Below, piece by piece: positions 8,170 to 14,924 of a stretch of 15,587 nucleotides of DNA. Under the pieces are notes generated by a model. It did not search any database. It had not been told where the DNA came from and saw only the letters and a list, made by a program, of their open reading frames with translations. This DNA comes from CAZUGH01 sp964619785 (GTDB lineage: Bacteria; Bacillota; Clostridia; Lachnospirales; Lachnospiraceae). Within the stretch, counting starts at the first letter, position 1. Each line of letters starts with the position of its first letter. The stretch covers positions 1 through 15,587 of the forward strand of contig CAZUGH010000044.1 in NCBI GenBank assembly GCA_964619785.1. Direction: 5' to 3'. A program made the translations under genes and the position numbers.

Positions 8170-8205
8170 AAAGGGAGTATATCAAAATGTGATATGCTCC
8201 CTTTT
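8170..8205. terminator. Bidirectional terminator between the XRE fragment and ctpA
   Basis: AAAGGGAG (8170-8177) pairs with CTCCCTTT (8197-8204), and an inner ATATCA/TGATAT extends the stem. Plus-strand transcripts end in a CTTTTCTTATTT tract; minus-strand transcripts end in TTTGTTAT. It lies directly between the two convergent genes, so it probably serves both. Confidence 0.85.
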
Positions 8206-8206
8206 C

Positions 8207-9391
8207 TTATTTCTCCATCATTCTCTTCACTATATTCACAGCTTCTTGTAACTGGTTATCCTTCGACTGTTTATATGACTTCGTGTCGCCAGTATATTTT
8301 ACTTCTTTGTCCGGTGTCAAACCAACTTGATGAATACATCGTCCCGAAGGTAGATAATACTTCGCTGTTGTCAGTTTAATCGCACCACCGCCAAGTACTT
8401 TTTTCAGGGAAAATATAGACTGGACAATTCCCTTGCCAAAACTTTTCTCGCCAACAAGTGTCGCTGCTTTGCGATCTTGCATTGCTCCTGCAAACACTTC
8501 TGATGCACTCGCGCTACTGCCATTGATTAATATGACACAGGACTTATCAAAATGGGATTTATCTGTAGATTTGTAAACCTCATCTTCTTTATTCTTCTCT
8601 TTTACGGTCAAAAGTGTTCCTTTTGGTAACATCATATCTAACATATCAACTACAGCGGTCAGAGAACCACCACCATTATCACGAAGGTCAATAATCATTC
8701 CTTTCTGACCAGCTTGATCTAGCTTATCAATTGCTGTTTTGAACTGTTTCGGAGACTCATCATCAAAGTCTGCAATCTTAATATAACCAATCTCTCCCTC
8801 TAATATCTGATTCGTTATGGATACATTTTTAATCTTATTACGAACAACCTCGATTTGAACGTTCTTCTCACCACGAAGAATTCCCAGAGTTACCTTGGTA
8901 CCATCTTCACCCTTTACTAAGGCTGTCATCTCAGTAAGATCCATGCCTTTCACAGATTTACCGTCAACACTCTGTATAATGTCATCCTTCTTCACGCCTG
9001 CTTTATCTGCAGAACTTCCTTCTGTCACAGCATAAGCGCGTATATCTCCATTTTCCTCTTTTGTCACTGTTACACCAATCCCAATATAGGAACCTGTGAT
9101 ACCTGACAATACCGATTCATATTCTTCCTCTGTAAAATAACCCGAATATTTGTCTCCTAAAGCGGCGACCATTCCTTTTAGAGCACCTTCCTCTAAATCC
9201 TCACTCGAAGCGTCTTCGAGATAATAACGATCAATATAAGATTCTAAGACTCCTACTTTATCCGAAACTGCTGTACTTAACGAGTGATCAAATGGGTGAA
9301 AATGAAAAAATCGGCAAATCATTACTCCTGCGAGTAATACAATAATTGTCGTAGCTACTCCATATAAGAAACCAATCCATTGTTTCTTCAT
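8207..9391 (-). CDS. S41 family C-terminal processing peptidase (CtpA-type)
   Basis: Membrane-anchored serine protease acting outside the cell membrane. The 394-residue protein has an N-terminal membrane segment (about 5-27), a PDZ domain around 100-180 (GSYIGIGVTV, then KAGVKKDDII) and the S41 core. The catalytic pair by family comparison is Ser295 in SSASASE and Lys320 in FGKG, 25 residues apart as in E. coli Prc. The ATG at 9391 has AAGGAG 5 nt upstream. It starts 16 bases after the M23 peptidase stop, so it is the last gene of the ftsEX operon. Known relatives degrade or trim envelope proteins, including factors that control peptidoglycan hydrolases. A role in turning over the neighbouring M23 enzyme or its partner is an inference. 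A terminator follows at 8170-8205. Confidence 0.93.
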   Translation of the reverse strand: MKKQWIGFLYGVATTIIVLLAGVMICRFFHFHPFDHSLSTAVSDKVGVLESYIDRYYLEDASSEDLEEGALKGMVAALGDKYSGYFTEEEYESVLSGITGSYIGIGVTVTKEENGDIRAYAVTEGSSADKAGVKKDDIIQSVDGKSVKGMDLTEMTALVKGEDGTKVTLGILRGEKNVQIEVVRNKIKNVSITNQILEGEIGYIKIADFDDESPKQFKTAIDKLDQAGQKGMIIDLRDNGGGSLTAVVDMLDMMLPKGTLLTVKEKNKEDEVYKSTDKSHFDKSCVILINGSSASASEVFAGAMQDRKAATLVGEKSFGKGIVQSIFSLKKVLGGGAIKLTTAKYYLPSGRCIHQVGLTPDKEVKYTGDTKSYKQSKDNQLQEAVNIVKRMMEK

Positions 9392-9407
9392 TGCAACTCC
9401 TTAATTC

Positions 9408-10676
9408 TTACTGCTTCACATACTTCAATGGGTTCACATAAGCACCATTTACAGAGAAGCCAAAATGCAGATGTGCCCCAGTGGAGACACCTGTAGAACC
9501 AACATATCCTATGACCTGTCCCTTAATCACACTAGCTCCTGCGCTAACTGCGAGTTTCGAACAGTGCATATAAACAGTATATGTACTATTACCATGATAT
9601 ATCATAATATAATTGCCTGCACTAGCACTATAGGTTGCTGTTACTACAGTTCCTGTGTTAGATGCCAAAATCGGTGTTCCTGCTGCTACTGCAATATCAA
9701 GTCCCTTATGATAAGTACTCGCGCCTGCCGTCGGAGCGGACCTAGCACCAAAATAAGATGAAATACGTCCTTTGATACCTAATGGCCATCGATACTCACC
9801 TGCTGCGGATGCATAACTATCAGCATTCGTCTGAGGGGTTGTCGAGTTGTCATTATTACTTGAATTATTCTGAGCCGCTTTCTGTGCTGCCTTCTGCGCT
9901 GCTTCCACTTCTTTTTGCTTTCTTAAAAGAAGATTCTCAACAGCAGCTTCCTGCTTGGCCATTTCGCGTTCAAATGCTAACTTCTGCGCTCTCGTCACTT
10001 TCAGAGTGGACTCATATCTCTTTAACTCTTTTTCTTTATTGGATGAAAGCTTATCTATCGCTTCTTTATCAGCTTTTACCTCATCTTCTGTAGTCTTTAA
10101 CTCATCTAATTTAGTTTGAATTGCTTGCTCATCAGCTTCAATCTGTGCTCTTGCCTGCTGAAATCTACCCAGCATCGCTGCATCATAGTCTGATATCTTC
10201 TCAATATATTCAGAACGATTCAAAAAATCACTGATATTATCGGCACTAAAGACAATTTCCATATACTCGGAAGAACCATTCTCATACATGTACTTGATAC
10301 GTTTCTTCATGGTGTCATATTGCGTTGTCTCTTGCTCTTTCGCTTCTTCGAGCTTCGTTTGAGCATCTTCTAGCTCTTTTTTCATGTCTTTAATCTGTTT
10401 ACTCAGTTTATCTAGAGAATCATTAATCTCTTTCTCTTTTTTATCTAATTTCTTAACGTATTTGAGAACATCCGACTTATCACTCTCTAAATCCTCGATT
10501 GATTCTGACAAATTCTTTTTCTTCGTCTCTAACGTCTTCTTCTTCTCTTCAATCGACTTAATCTGGCTATCATAATCGGTAGCGGCCAAAGAGCGATACG
10601 TATAGACACCAGAACAAACAACTACACTAAGTGCGACTGCGACAGCAATCCATCTTCTATTCAAAAAATTCTTCAT
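9408..10676 (-). CDS. Coiled-coil M23 peptidoglycan endopeptidase (EnvC/PcsB-like partner of FtsEX)
   Basis: A secreted or membrane-tethered 422-residue protein: N-terminal signal/anchor (about 8-31), a long charged coiled coil (about 35-260, rich in K, E, D and Q), an Asn/Ser/Thr linker (about 268-285) and a C-terminal M23 domain (about 292-420). The zinc and catalytic residues are present: HKGLD gives His323 and Asp327, MHCSKL gives His371, and AHLHFG gives His402/His404. An intact active site suggests a real endopeptidase rather than an EnvC-style amidase activator with a dead site. GGAGG lies 9 nt before the ATG. It follows ftsX by 17 bases and precedes ctpA. In other bacteria FtsEX controls a coiled-coil hydrolase of this shape (EnvC, PcsB, CwlO), so this is very probably the hydrolase it regulates. 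Confidence 0.92.
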   Translation of the reverse strand: MKNFLNRRWIAVAVALSVVVCSGVYTYRSLAATDYDSQIKSIEEKKKTLETKKKNLSESIEDLESDKSDVLKYVKKLDKKEKEINDSLDKLSKQIKDMKKELEDAQTKLEEAKEQETTQYDTMKKRIKYMYENGSSEYMEIVFSADNISDFLNRSEYIEKISDYDAAMLGRFQQARAQIEADEQAIQTKLDELKTTEDEVKADKEAIDKLSSNKEKELKRYESTLKVTRAQKLAFEREMAKQEAAVENLLLRKQKEVEAAQKAAQKAAQNNSSNNDNSTTPQTNADSYASAAGEYRWPLGIKGRISSYFGARSAPTAGASTYHKGLDIAVAAGTPILASNTGTVVTATYSASAGNYIMIYHGNSTYTVYMHCSKLAVSAGASVIKGQVIGYVGSTGVSTGAHLHFGFSVNGAYVNPLKYVKQ

Positions 10677-10693
10677 GAATCTTTGCCTCCAAT

Positions 10694-11608
10694 CTAAACC
10701 TTCAAATGTTTCCGTACTGTGAAGAAACTACCCAGGAATCCAATACCAATACCGAGTAATAAAGAAATCGGTATCAAAGTCATAAACACTTCCTGTGTAC
10801 TCAAAAATGTCAATATATTCGACAGTGAAGAAAATCGATTACATATATAACCGATTACTCTACCATATAAAAGGAACAAGATACCAAGTGGTACGATTGC
10901 CCCAATCAATCCTATGATAATACCCTCAACCACAAAAGGAGAGCGAATAAAGAAATCCGATGCTCCCATCAATCTCATGATTCCAATCTCCGCACGACGA
11001 ACTGTAATTCCTGTTGAAATGGTCGTCTTAATGAGGAAAATGGACACAGCCAGCAAAATAATTATAATAGCTGCTGATATGTAGCCAACCAGTGAATTCA
11101 CATTAGCAAGGCTCTTCGCAGTTGTATCAGAACGATTCACCTGTCGAACACCAGCCAAAGTCTTGAGGTATTCCACCAAATCTGACTGCTTACTCACATC
11201 ATTAATATAAATCTCATAAGAAGCAGAATCAGCCAATGGATTATCTTCACCAAAAGTACTTGCTAAATCCTGTTCATTTCCTTTAAATGTATCTGCCTTA
11301 AAACGTTCCCACGCTTCCTCCGCCGATACAAAATCTAATTTTGTCACTTCACTTCGTTCACGAATTGCTTTACCAATCGAATCAATCTGCTCATCTGTTA
11401 TTCCTTCATCAAAGAAAACCGTTATACCAACCGAGCTTTCGACCGTCTGTATCGTATGTTGGAAATTACTCAGAACAAAATAAAATAATCCAAACAGAAA
11501 TAAGCATGCTGCAATGGTTCCGATTGACGCCAATGTAAACATACTATTTTTCCTTAAATTCTTAAATCCACGCTTGCAAGCGTAGATCAAAACACTAATT
11601 CCTCTCAT
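10694..11608 (-). CDS. ftsX: Cell division ABC transporter permease FtsX
   Basis: Membrane subunit of the FtsEX complex, which passes ATP-driven movement to an extracellular peptidoglycan hydrolase. Four membrane segments are visible: one near the N-terminus (TLASIGTIAACLFLFG), then three clustered in the C-terminal half (GYISAAIIIILLAVSI; GIIIGLIGAIVPLGIL; LIPISLLLGIGIGFLG), the standard FtsX topology. A large outer loop between the first two holds the VGITVFFDEG stretch. I chose ATG 11608 (MRGISVLIYACKRG) because it aligns with FtsX starts I know from relatives and has AAGGCGG about 8 nt upstream; an ATG at 11632 would add eight residues. It overlaps the end of ftsE by 14 bases, so the two are translationally coupled. 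Confidence 0.95.
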   Translation of the reverse strand: MRGISVLIYACKRGFKNLRKNSMFTLASIGTIAACLFLFGLFYFVLSNFQHTIQTVESSVGITVFFDEGITDEQIDSIGKAIRERSEVTKLDFVSAEEAWERFKADTFKGNEQDLASTFGEDNPLADSASYEIYINDVSKQSDLVEYLKTLAGVRQVNRSDTTAKSLANVNSLVGYISAAIIIILLAVSIFLIKTTISTGITVRRAEIGIMRLMGASDFFIRSPFVVEGIIIGLIGAIVPLGILFLLYGRVIGYICNRFSSLSNILTFLSTQEVFMTLIPISLLLGIGIGFLGSFFTVRKHLKV

Positions 11609-12308
11609 ACTGGTAACCGCCTTTTTGTTCATCGTTAATTACTGATCCATCTTGTAATGTAATAACTCTCTTTCGCATCACATCAACAACATCGTTGTTA
11701 TGTGTTACTACCAGTACCGTTGTTCCCATCTTATTGACTTCTTCCAACAGCTGCATAATCTCCCACGAATTCTGCGGGTCAAGATTACCTGTTGGCTCAT
11801 CTGCTAGTAATATGGTAGGACGGTTCACCAATGCTCTTGCAATTGCAACACGCTGCTGTTCACCACCCGATAACTGGTTTGGATAAGCGTCTGCCTTATC
11901 TGACAATCCAACAACAGCAAGCATCGTGTTGACATTCTTTATCATATCTCTCTTCTTAACACCCAAAATCTGCTGGGCAAATGCTACATTTTCAAATACC
12001 GTTCGATCTTTTAACAAACGGAAGTCCTGAAATACCACACCGATATTACGACGGTATCTAGGGACCTGCTTTCGGGTCAAACTCGTCACTTGTCTGCCTC
12101 CTACATACAACTTACCTTCCGTAGGATCAAGTTCCTTTAATAACAGTTTTATCAATGTGGACTTACCCGAACCGCTACGTCCGGTCACAAAAACAAACTC
12201 CCCCTTAGGGATACGAATTGACAAATCATTCAGTGCGTCTACTCCTGTAGAGTACTGCTTTGATACATGATCAAGGGCTATAATAGGAAGTCCTTTTAGG
12301 TGGTCCAT
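11595..12308 (-). CDS. ftsE: Cell division ATP-binding protein FtsE
   Basis: Cytoplasmic ATPase that drives FtsX. The 237-residue protein has Walker A GRSGSGKST at 43-51, the Q-loop near Gln94 (VFQDFRLL, typical of FtsE), signature LSGGEQ at 146-151, Walker B ILLADEP at 166-172 and H-loop His203 (THNN). The usual length is 220-230; here a short C-terminal tail is added. GGAGG lies 6 nt before ATG 12308. The gene starts 23 bases after the stop of the CdaR-like gene and overlaps ftsX. It probably shares the promoter at 13461-13489, since no terminator or promoter is seen between. Identity is secure. Confidence 0.97.
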   Translation of the reverse strand: MDHLKGLPIIALDHVSKQYSTGVDALNDLSIRIPKGEFVFVTGRSGSGKSTLIKLLLKELDPTEGKLYVGGRQVTSLTRKQVPRYRRNIGVVFQDFRLLKDRTVFENVAFAQQILGVKKRDMIKNVNTMLAVVGLSDKADAYPNQLSGGEQQRVAIARALVNRPTILLADEPTGNLDPQNSWEIMQLLEEVNKMGTTVLVVTHNNDVVDVMRKRVITLQDGSVINDEQKGGYQYERN

Positions 12309-12331
12309 AGTACTCCTCCATTCTGTGCTAT

Positions 12332-13420
12332 CTAGTACTCAATTGTCTCTAAATACTTCATATACTTCACAACCATCAACGCAATGCGGAATGTGATGGC
12401 ATCTTCAAATACACGAAGATCAAGACCTGTACTCTTCTCTAATTTATCTAATCGATATACAAGTGTATTACGATGAATGTATAACTGTCTCGATGTCTCA
12501 GAAACATTTAGATTGTTCTCAAAGAACTTGTTGATTGTAGTCAATGTCTCTTCGTCAAATTCATCCGGAGACTTGCCATCAAAAATTTCTTTAATAAACA
12601 TCTTGCAAAGAGGCATCGGTAACTGGTAAATCAAGCGGCCAATACCAAGATTGCTATATGCCATTACTTTTCTATCACTGTAGAATATCTTACCTACATC
12701 CAATGCCATCTTCGCTTCTTTATAAGAACGAGAAACTTCCTTGATTTCTTTAATAATCGTACCAAATGCGACATGAACCTTTGACATAGCTTCTGTATTT
12801 AACATGTCAACAATCATAGAAGCGGTCTTCTCGAGGTCATCATATGTATCATTTGCTGCTAACTCTCGAACCAAAATAATATTCTTCTCATCTACAGCTG
12901 TAATAAAGTCCTTCGTCTTGGTTGCAAACAAGCTTCGTACTGTCTCTAATGCACTGACATCCTTCTCCGTACTTGTCTCAATAATGTAAACCACACGACG
13001 CACATTCATATCAATATGCAATTTCTTCGCACGGTTATAGATATCTACTAGCAACAGGTTGTCTAACAGCAGATTCTTGATAAAGTTATCCTTGTCATAA
13101 CGCTCTTTATATGCTACCAATAAATTCTGAATCTGAAAAGCCGCTATCTTGCCGACCATATATACATCATCCGAATCACCTTTCGCCAAAATCACATATT
13201 CTAACTGACTTTCATCAAATACCTTAAAAAACTGAAATCCCTGTATCACCTGACTATCTGCTGGTGAACTAACAAAATCTAGAACAGAGCTTTCATACTC
13301 GTCTACATCCCCCATGGTTGACGCAAGTGCCTTACCCTCTGTGTCCATCACACAAATATCAATTCGTGTAATACTCTTTAATCCCTCGATTGTTCCTTGT
13401 AAAATCTGATTTGAAATCAA
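12332..13420 (-). CDS. CdaR/PucR-type regulator with sugar-diacid-recognition-like N-terminus
   Basis: A 362-residue soluble protein. The N-terminal part (about 1-125, starting ISNQILQGTIEGL) resembles the sugar diacid recognition domain, the middle resembles the degenerate GGDEF-like domain of CdaR, and the C-terminus is a PucR-type helix-turn-helix (NLNVSETSRQLYIHRNTLVY, then a YRLDKLE helix). Both ligand and target are unknown; a sugar-acid ligand is only a guess from the family. I chose TTG at 13420 because GGAGG (13429-13433) sits 8 nt upstream; a TTG at 13435 overlaps that site. It is the first gene of the cdaR-ftsE-ftsX-M23-ctpA series, so it may control this operon or the divergent calcium-loop gene, though neither is shown. 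I recall similar proteins next to ftsEX in other Lachnospiraceae. Confidence 0.87.
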   Translation of the reverse strand: MISNQILQGTIEGLKSITRIDICVMDTEGKALASTMGDVDEYESSVLDFVSSPADSQVIQGFQFFKVFDESQLEYVILAKGDSDDVYMVGKIAAFQIQNLLVAYKERYDKDNFIKNLLLDNLLLVDIYNRAKKLHIDMNVRRVVYIIETSTEKDVSALETVRSLFATKTKDFITAVDEKNIILVRELAANDTYDDLEKTASMIVDMLNTEAMSKVHVAFGTIIKEIKEVSRSYKEAKMALDVGKIFYSDRKVMAYSNLGIGRLIYQLPMPLCKMFIKEIFDGKSPDEFDEETLTTINKFFENNLNVSETSRQLYIHRNTLVYRLDKLEKSTGLDLRVFEDAITFRIALMVVKYMKYLETIEY

Positions 13421-13460
13421 CCCGGTCACCTCCAAAATATAGCTTTCGCATTTTAGTGCT

Positions 13461-13489
13461 ATTGTAACATTCTTTGAAAAAAAAGTAAA
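13461..13489 (-). promoter_or_regulatory. Sigma-A promoter of the cdaR-like/ftsEX operon
   Basis: On the minus strand, TACAAT (13466-13461) preceded by TGT is an extended -10. TTTACT (13489-13484, 4 of 6) lies 17 nt upstream as the -35. Transcription would start near 13454, about 34 nt before the TTG start. The -35 overlaps the TAAA of the divergent promoter at 13486-13513. Confidence 0.7.
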
Positions 13490-13513
13490 GCGGGCACTTC
13501 GCTAGGTCGATAT
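13486..13513 (+). promoter_or_regulatory. Candidate flagellar-sigma (SigD/FliA) promoter
   Basis: TAAA (13486-13489), 16-nt spacer, GTCGATAT (13506-13513). The B. subtilis SigD consensus is TAAA-N15-GCCGATAT, so the -10 has one mismatch and the spacer is one base long. No good sigma-A promoter is visible in the same place for the plus-strand gene. The start would be near 13520. The call depends on this one site and its location before a gene with a long leader. Confidence 0.6.
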
Positions 13514-13519
13514 ATGTAA

Positions 13520-13642
13520 TGTAACTAAACACATGAAGAACTTTGGCACGGGAAGTTCTTCCCCCACAGCAACGGAATGCACCGTGGATACCTTCACGAG
13601 AGAATGGATGCTGTATTCGTGAAGTAATAAGGGGGAAAACAA
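13520..13642 (+). promoter_or_regulatory. Structured 5' leader of the calcium-loop gene, possible translational switch
   Basis: About 120 nt of leader containing clear complementary segments: a 9-bp hairpin (13535-13543 with 13553-13561), a small ACGG/CCGT hairpin (13572-13575 with 13582-13585), an 8-bp hairpin CTTCACGA/TCGTGAAG (13592-13599 with 13617-13624), and a long-range TTCCCCC/GGGGGAA pairing (13559-13565 with 13631-13637). The last one encloses the two inner hairpins and covers the GGGGG that serves as ribosome binding site 7 nt before the ATG. The 5' end of the long-range pair overlaps the first hairpin, so two forms could compete. This is the layout of a translation-controlling RNA switch. 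I do not recognise it as a known riboswitch class. Confidence 0.6.
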
Positions 13643-14731
13643 ATGATTGTTTCTTCATCAAAGATTAACATGTCGAGCTCGCACGTCTATGCGGTTCATA
13701 CTGCGACTGTTGATCACACAGCAATGACCACCGCCGGCGGGTCCAACAAAGCCTGGCAATCTTATAGTCAGTACGAGAGCGATTATGTGGAATCTAGTAA
13801 AAATGCATTGCTATCAAGTGGTGAAACCGCCACCTACTCATGGCAGGAATTGAATGAACAAGGCACAGCATTTAGCATCAGTTCCTCTGCTGACATCTCA
13901 GCCCAGAATTCTAATATCTCACTACGTTCCTCTATGGTCTTGCGACTATTGGAAATATTCCTTGGTAATCGTAGAGACTTATTAGAAAAATTAAGGAAGC
14001 AAATGGGCATATCCGATGACGCTGTCATTCCAGGAAGCCAAACCTCAACATGGCATTCAACTAGCACTCACTACTCCGAAGTCATGGAAACAGAGGCAAT
14101 ATCTTTTGAAACGAAAGGTACCGCCATCACATCTGACGGGCGTAGTCTATCCTTCAATATGGAGATAGAGATGAGTCAGTCCTTTTTTCAACAAACCAAT
14201 TATACCATTGAACAATCTGGTGACATGTTGACAGATCCACTCGTTGTATGGTTAAACGACAGTCCAGATGCAATTGCTGACCAACGCTTTTCTTTTGACC
14301 TTGATCAAGATGGCAAAGAAGAAAATATCCCGCAGCTTGATGCAAGCAAAGGATTTCTTGCTTACGACAAGAACAGCGACGGCATAATCAATGATGGGTC
14401 AGAACTCTTTGGTACCAAATCAGGTGATGGATTCCGCGATTTAGCCGCCTACGATGATGATGGAAATGGTTTTATCGATGAAGCAGATACCATTTACAAA
14501 AAGCTCCGCGTGTGGACTAAAGATTCTGAAGGCAAGGATACCTTGCTTGATTTAAAAGAAGCCGATATTGGCGCTATCTATCTAGGACATCTAGCAACTT
14601 CGCTGAACATACGAGATTCCGATGATGGGCAAATTCAAGCTGTCGTTCGAAGCAATGGTATATATCTTCATGAAGATGGTACCACTGATATGATACAACA
14701 AATTGACTTAGCCACTCAGGCAAACAACTAG
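13643..14731 (+). CDS. Protein with EF-hand-like calcium-binding loops, no Sec signal, possibly exported
   Basis: A 362-residue acidic protein of unknown function. The N-terminal 140 residues are rich in Ser, Thr and Ala, with one amphipathic helix at about 97-121. The C-terminal part (about 197-355) has three acidic loops resembling EF-hand or dockerin calcium sites: FDLDQDGKEE (218-227), YDKNSDGIINDGSELFG (241-257) and YDDDGNGFIDEAD (270-282). Similar C-terminal modules, as I recall, occur in hypothetical proteins of clostridia and of motile proteobacteria. There is no signal peptide or membrane segment, so it is either cytoplasmic or leaves by a non-Sec route. GGGGG (13631-13635) lies 7 nt before ATG 13643. 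It stands alone between divergent and convergent genes, with a flagellar-type promoter and structured leader. Calcium binding is likely; the rest is inference. Confidence 0.85.
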   Translation: MIVSSSKINMSSSHVYAVHTATVDHTAMTTAGGSNKAWQSYSQYESDYVESSKNALLSSGETATYSWQELNEQGTAFSISSSADISAQNSNISLRSSMVLRLLEIFLGNRRDLLEKLRKQMGISDDAVIPGSQTSTWHSTSTHYSEVMETEAISFETKGTAITSDGRSLSFNMEIEMSQSFFQQTNYTIEQSGDMLTDPLVVWLNDSPDAIADQRFSFDLDQDGKEENIPQLDASKGFLAYDKNSDGIINDGSELFGTKSGDGFRDLAAYDDDGNGFIDEADTIYKKLRVWTKDSEGKDTLLDLKEADIGAIYLGHLATSLNIRDSDDGQIQAVVRSNGIYLHEDGTTDMIQQIDLATQANN

Positions 14732-14777
14732 ACATCCCTATTGTCTAGCAATCGAGTAGGTTGTCTCCTACTCGATT
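14728..14777 (+). terminator. Tandem hairpins after the calcium-loop gene
   Basis: A 7-bp hairpin CTAGACA/TGTCTAG (14728-14734 with 14742-14748) overlaps the stop codon, and a perfect 11-bp hairpin AATCGAGTAGG/CCTACTCGATT follows (14750-14760 with 14767-14777). No T-run follows either, so intrinsic termination is uncertain. They may instead protect the 3' end or belong to a repeat element (see the next entry). Confidence 0.5.
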
Positions 14778-14868
14778 CATGCAATTTGGGCATCTCGCCT
14801 AGCGGCTCGCTGTCCATTGGCCGTCCCATAGCCATTCGTGCAAGCACGATGGCTGCGTGACGGCTTAT
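14750..14868. repeat. Probable dispersed intergenic repeat with long hairpins
   Basis: The 11-bp hairpin at 14750-14777 is followed by a GC-richer stretch that ends in a nested hairpin. GCCGTC/GACGGC (14820-14825 with 14859-14864) encloses a 5-by-5 internal loop, then GCCAT-T-CGTGC pairs with GCACGATGGC (14831-14841 with 14844-14853) across an AA loop. The base composition differs from the AT-rich gaps elsewhere in the window. Short open frames cross it on the minus strand but have no ribosome binding site. I have a weak recollection of similar intergenic units in Lachnospiraceae genomes; only one copy is present here. Confidence 0.4.
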
Positions 14869-14873
14869 TGCAC

Positions 14874-14900
14874 AAAAAGAGCCACCGAAATCGGTGGCTC
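14874..14900 (-). terminator. Intrinsic terminator of the ABC ATPase gene
   Basis: On the minus strand, GAGCCACCG/CGGTGGCTC forms a 9-bp GC-rich stem with a 4-nt loop, followed by TTTTTGTG. It lies 24 bases after the stop codon of the ATPase gene. Plus-strand transcripts would have only a weak T-rich tail after it. Confidence 0.88.
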
Positions 14901-14924
14901 TTACTATGTACAAAATTATAATCT

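Noticed and set aside
13535..13642. c-di-GMP riboswitch (GEMM-I or GEMM-II) upstream of the calcium-loop gene
   Set aside because: The motility setting made this attractive, but the conserved GEMM-I core and its GAAA-tetraloop arm are absent, and I could not match the class II pseudoknot. It is left as an unidentified structured leader.
13359..13661. Minus-strand open frame covering the divergent promoter region and leader
   Set aside because: It overlaps two promoters, the structured leader and the start of two real genes, and has no family resemblance.
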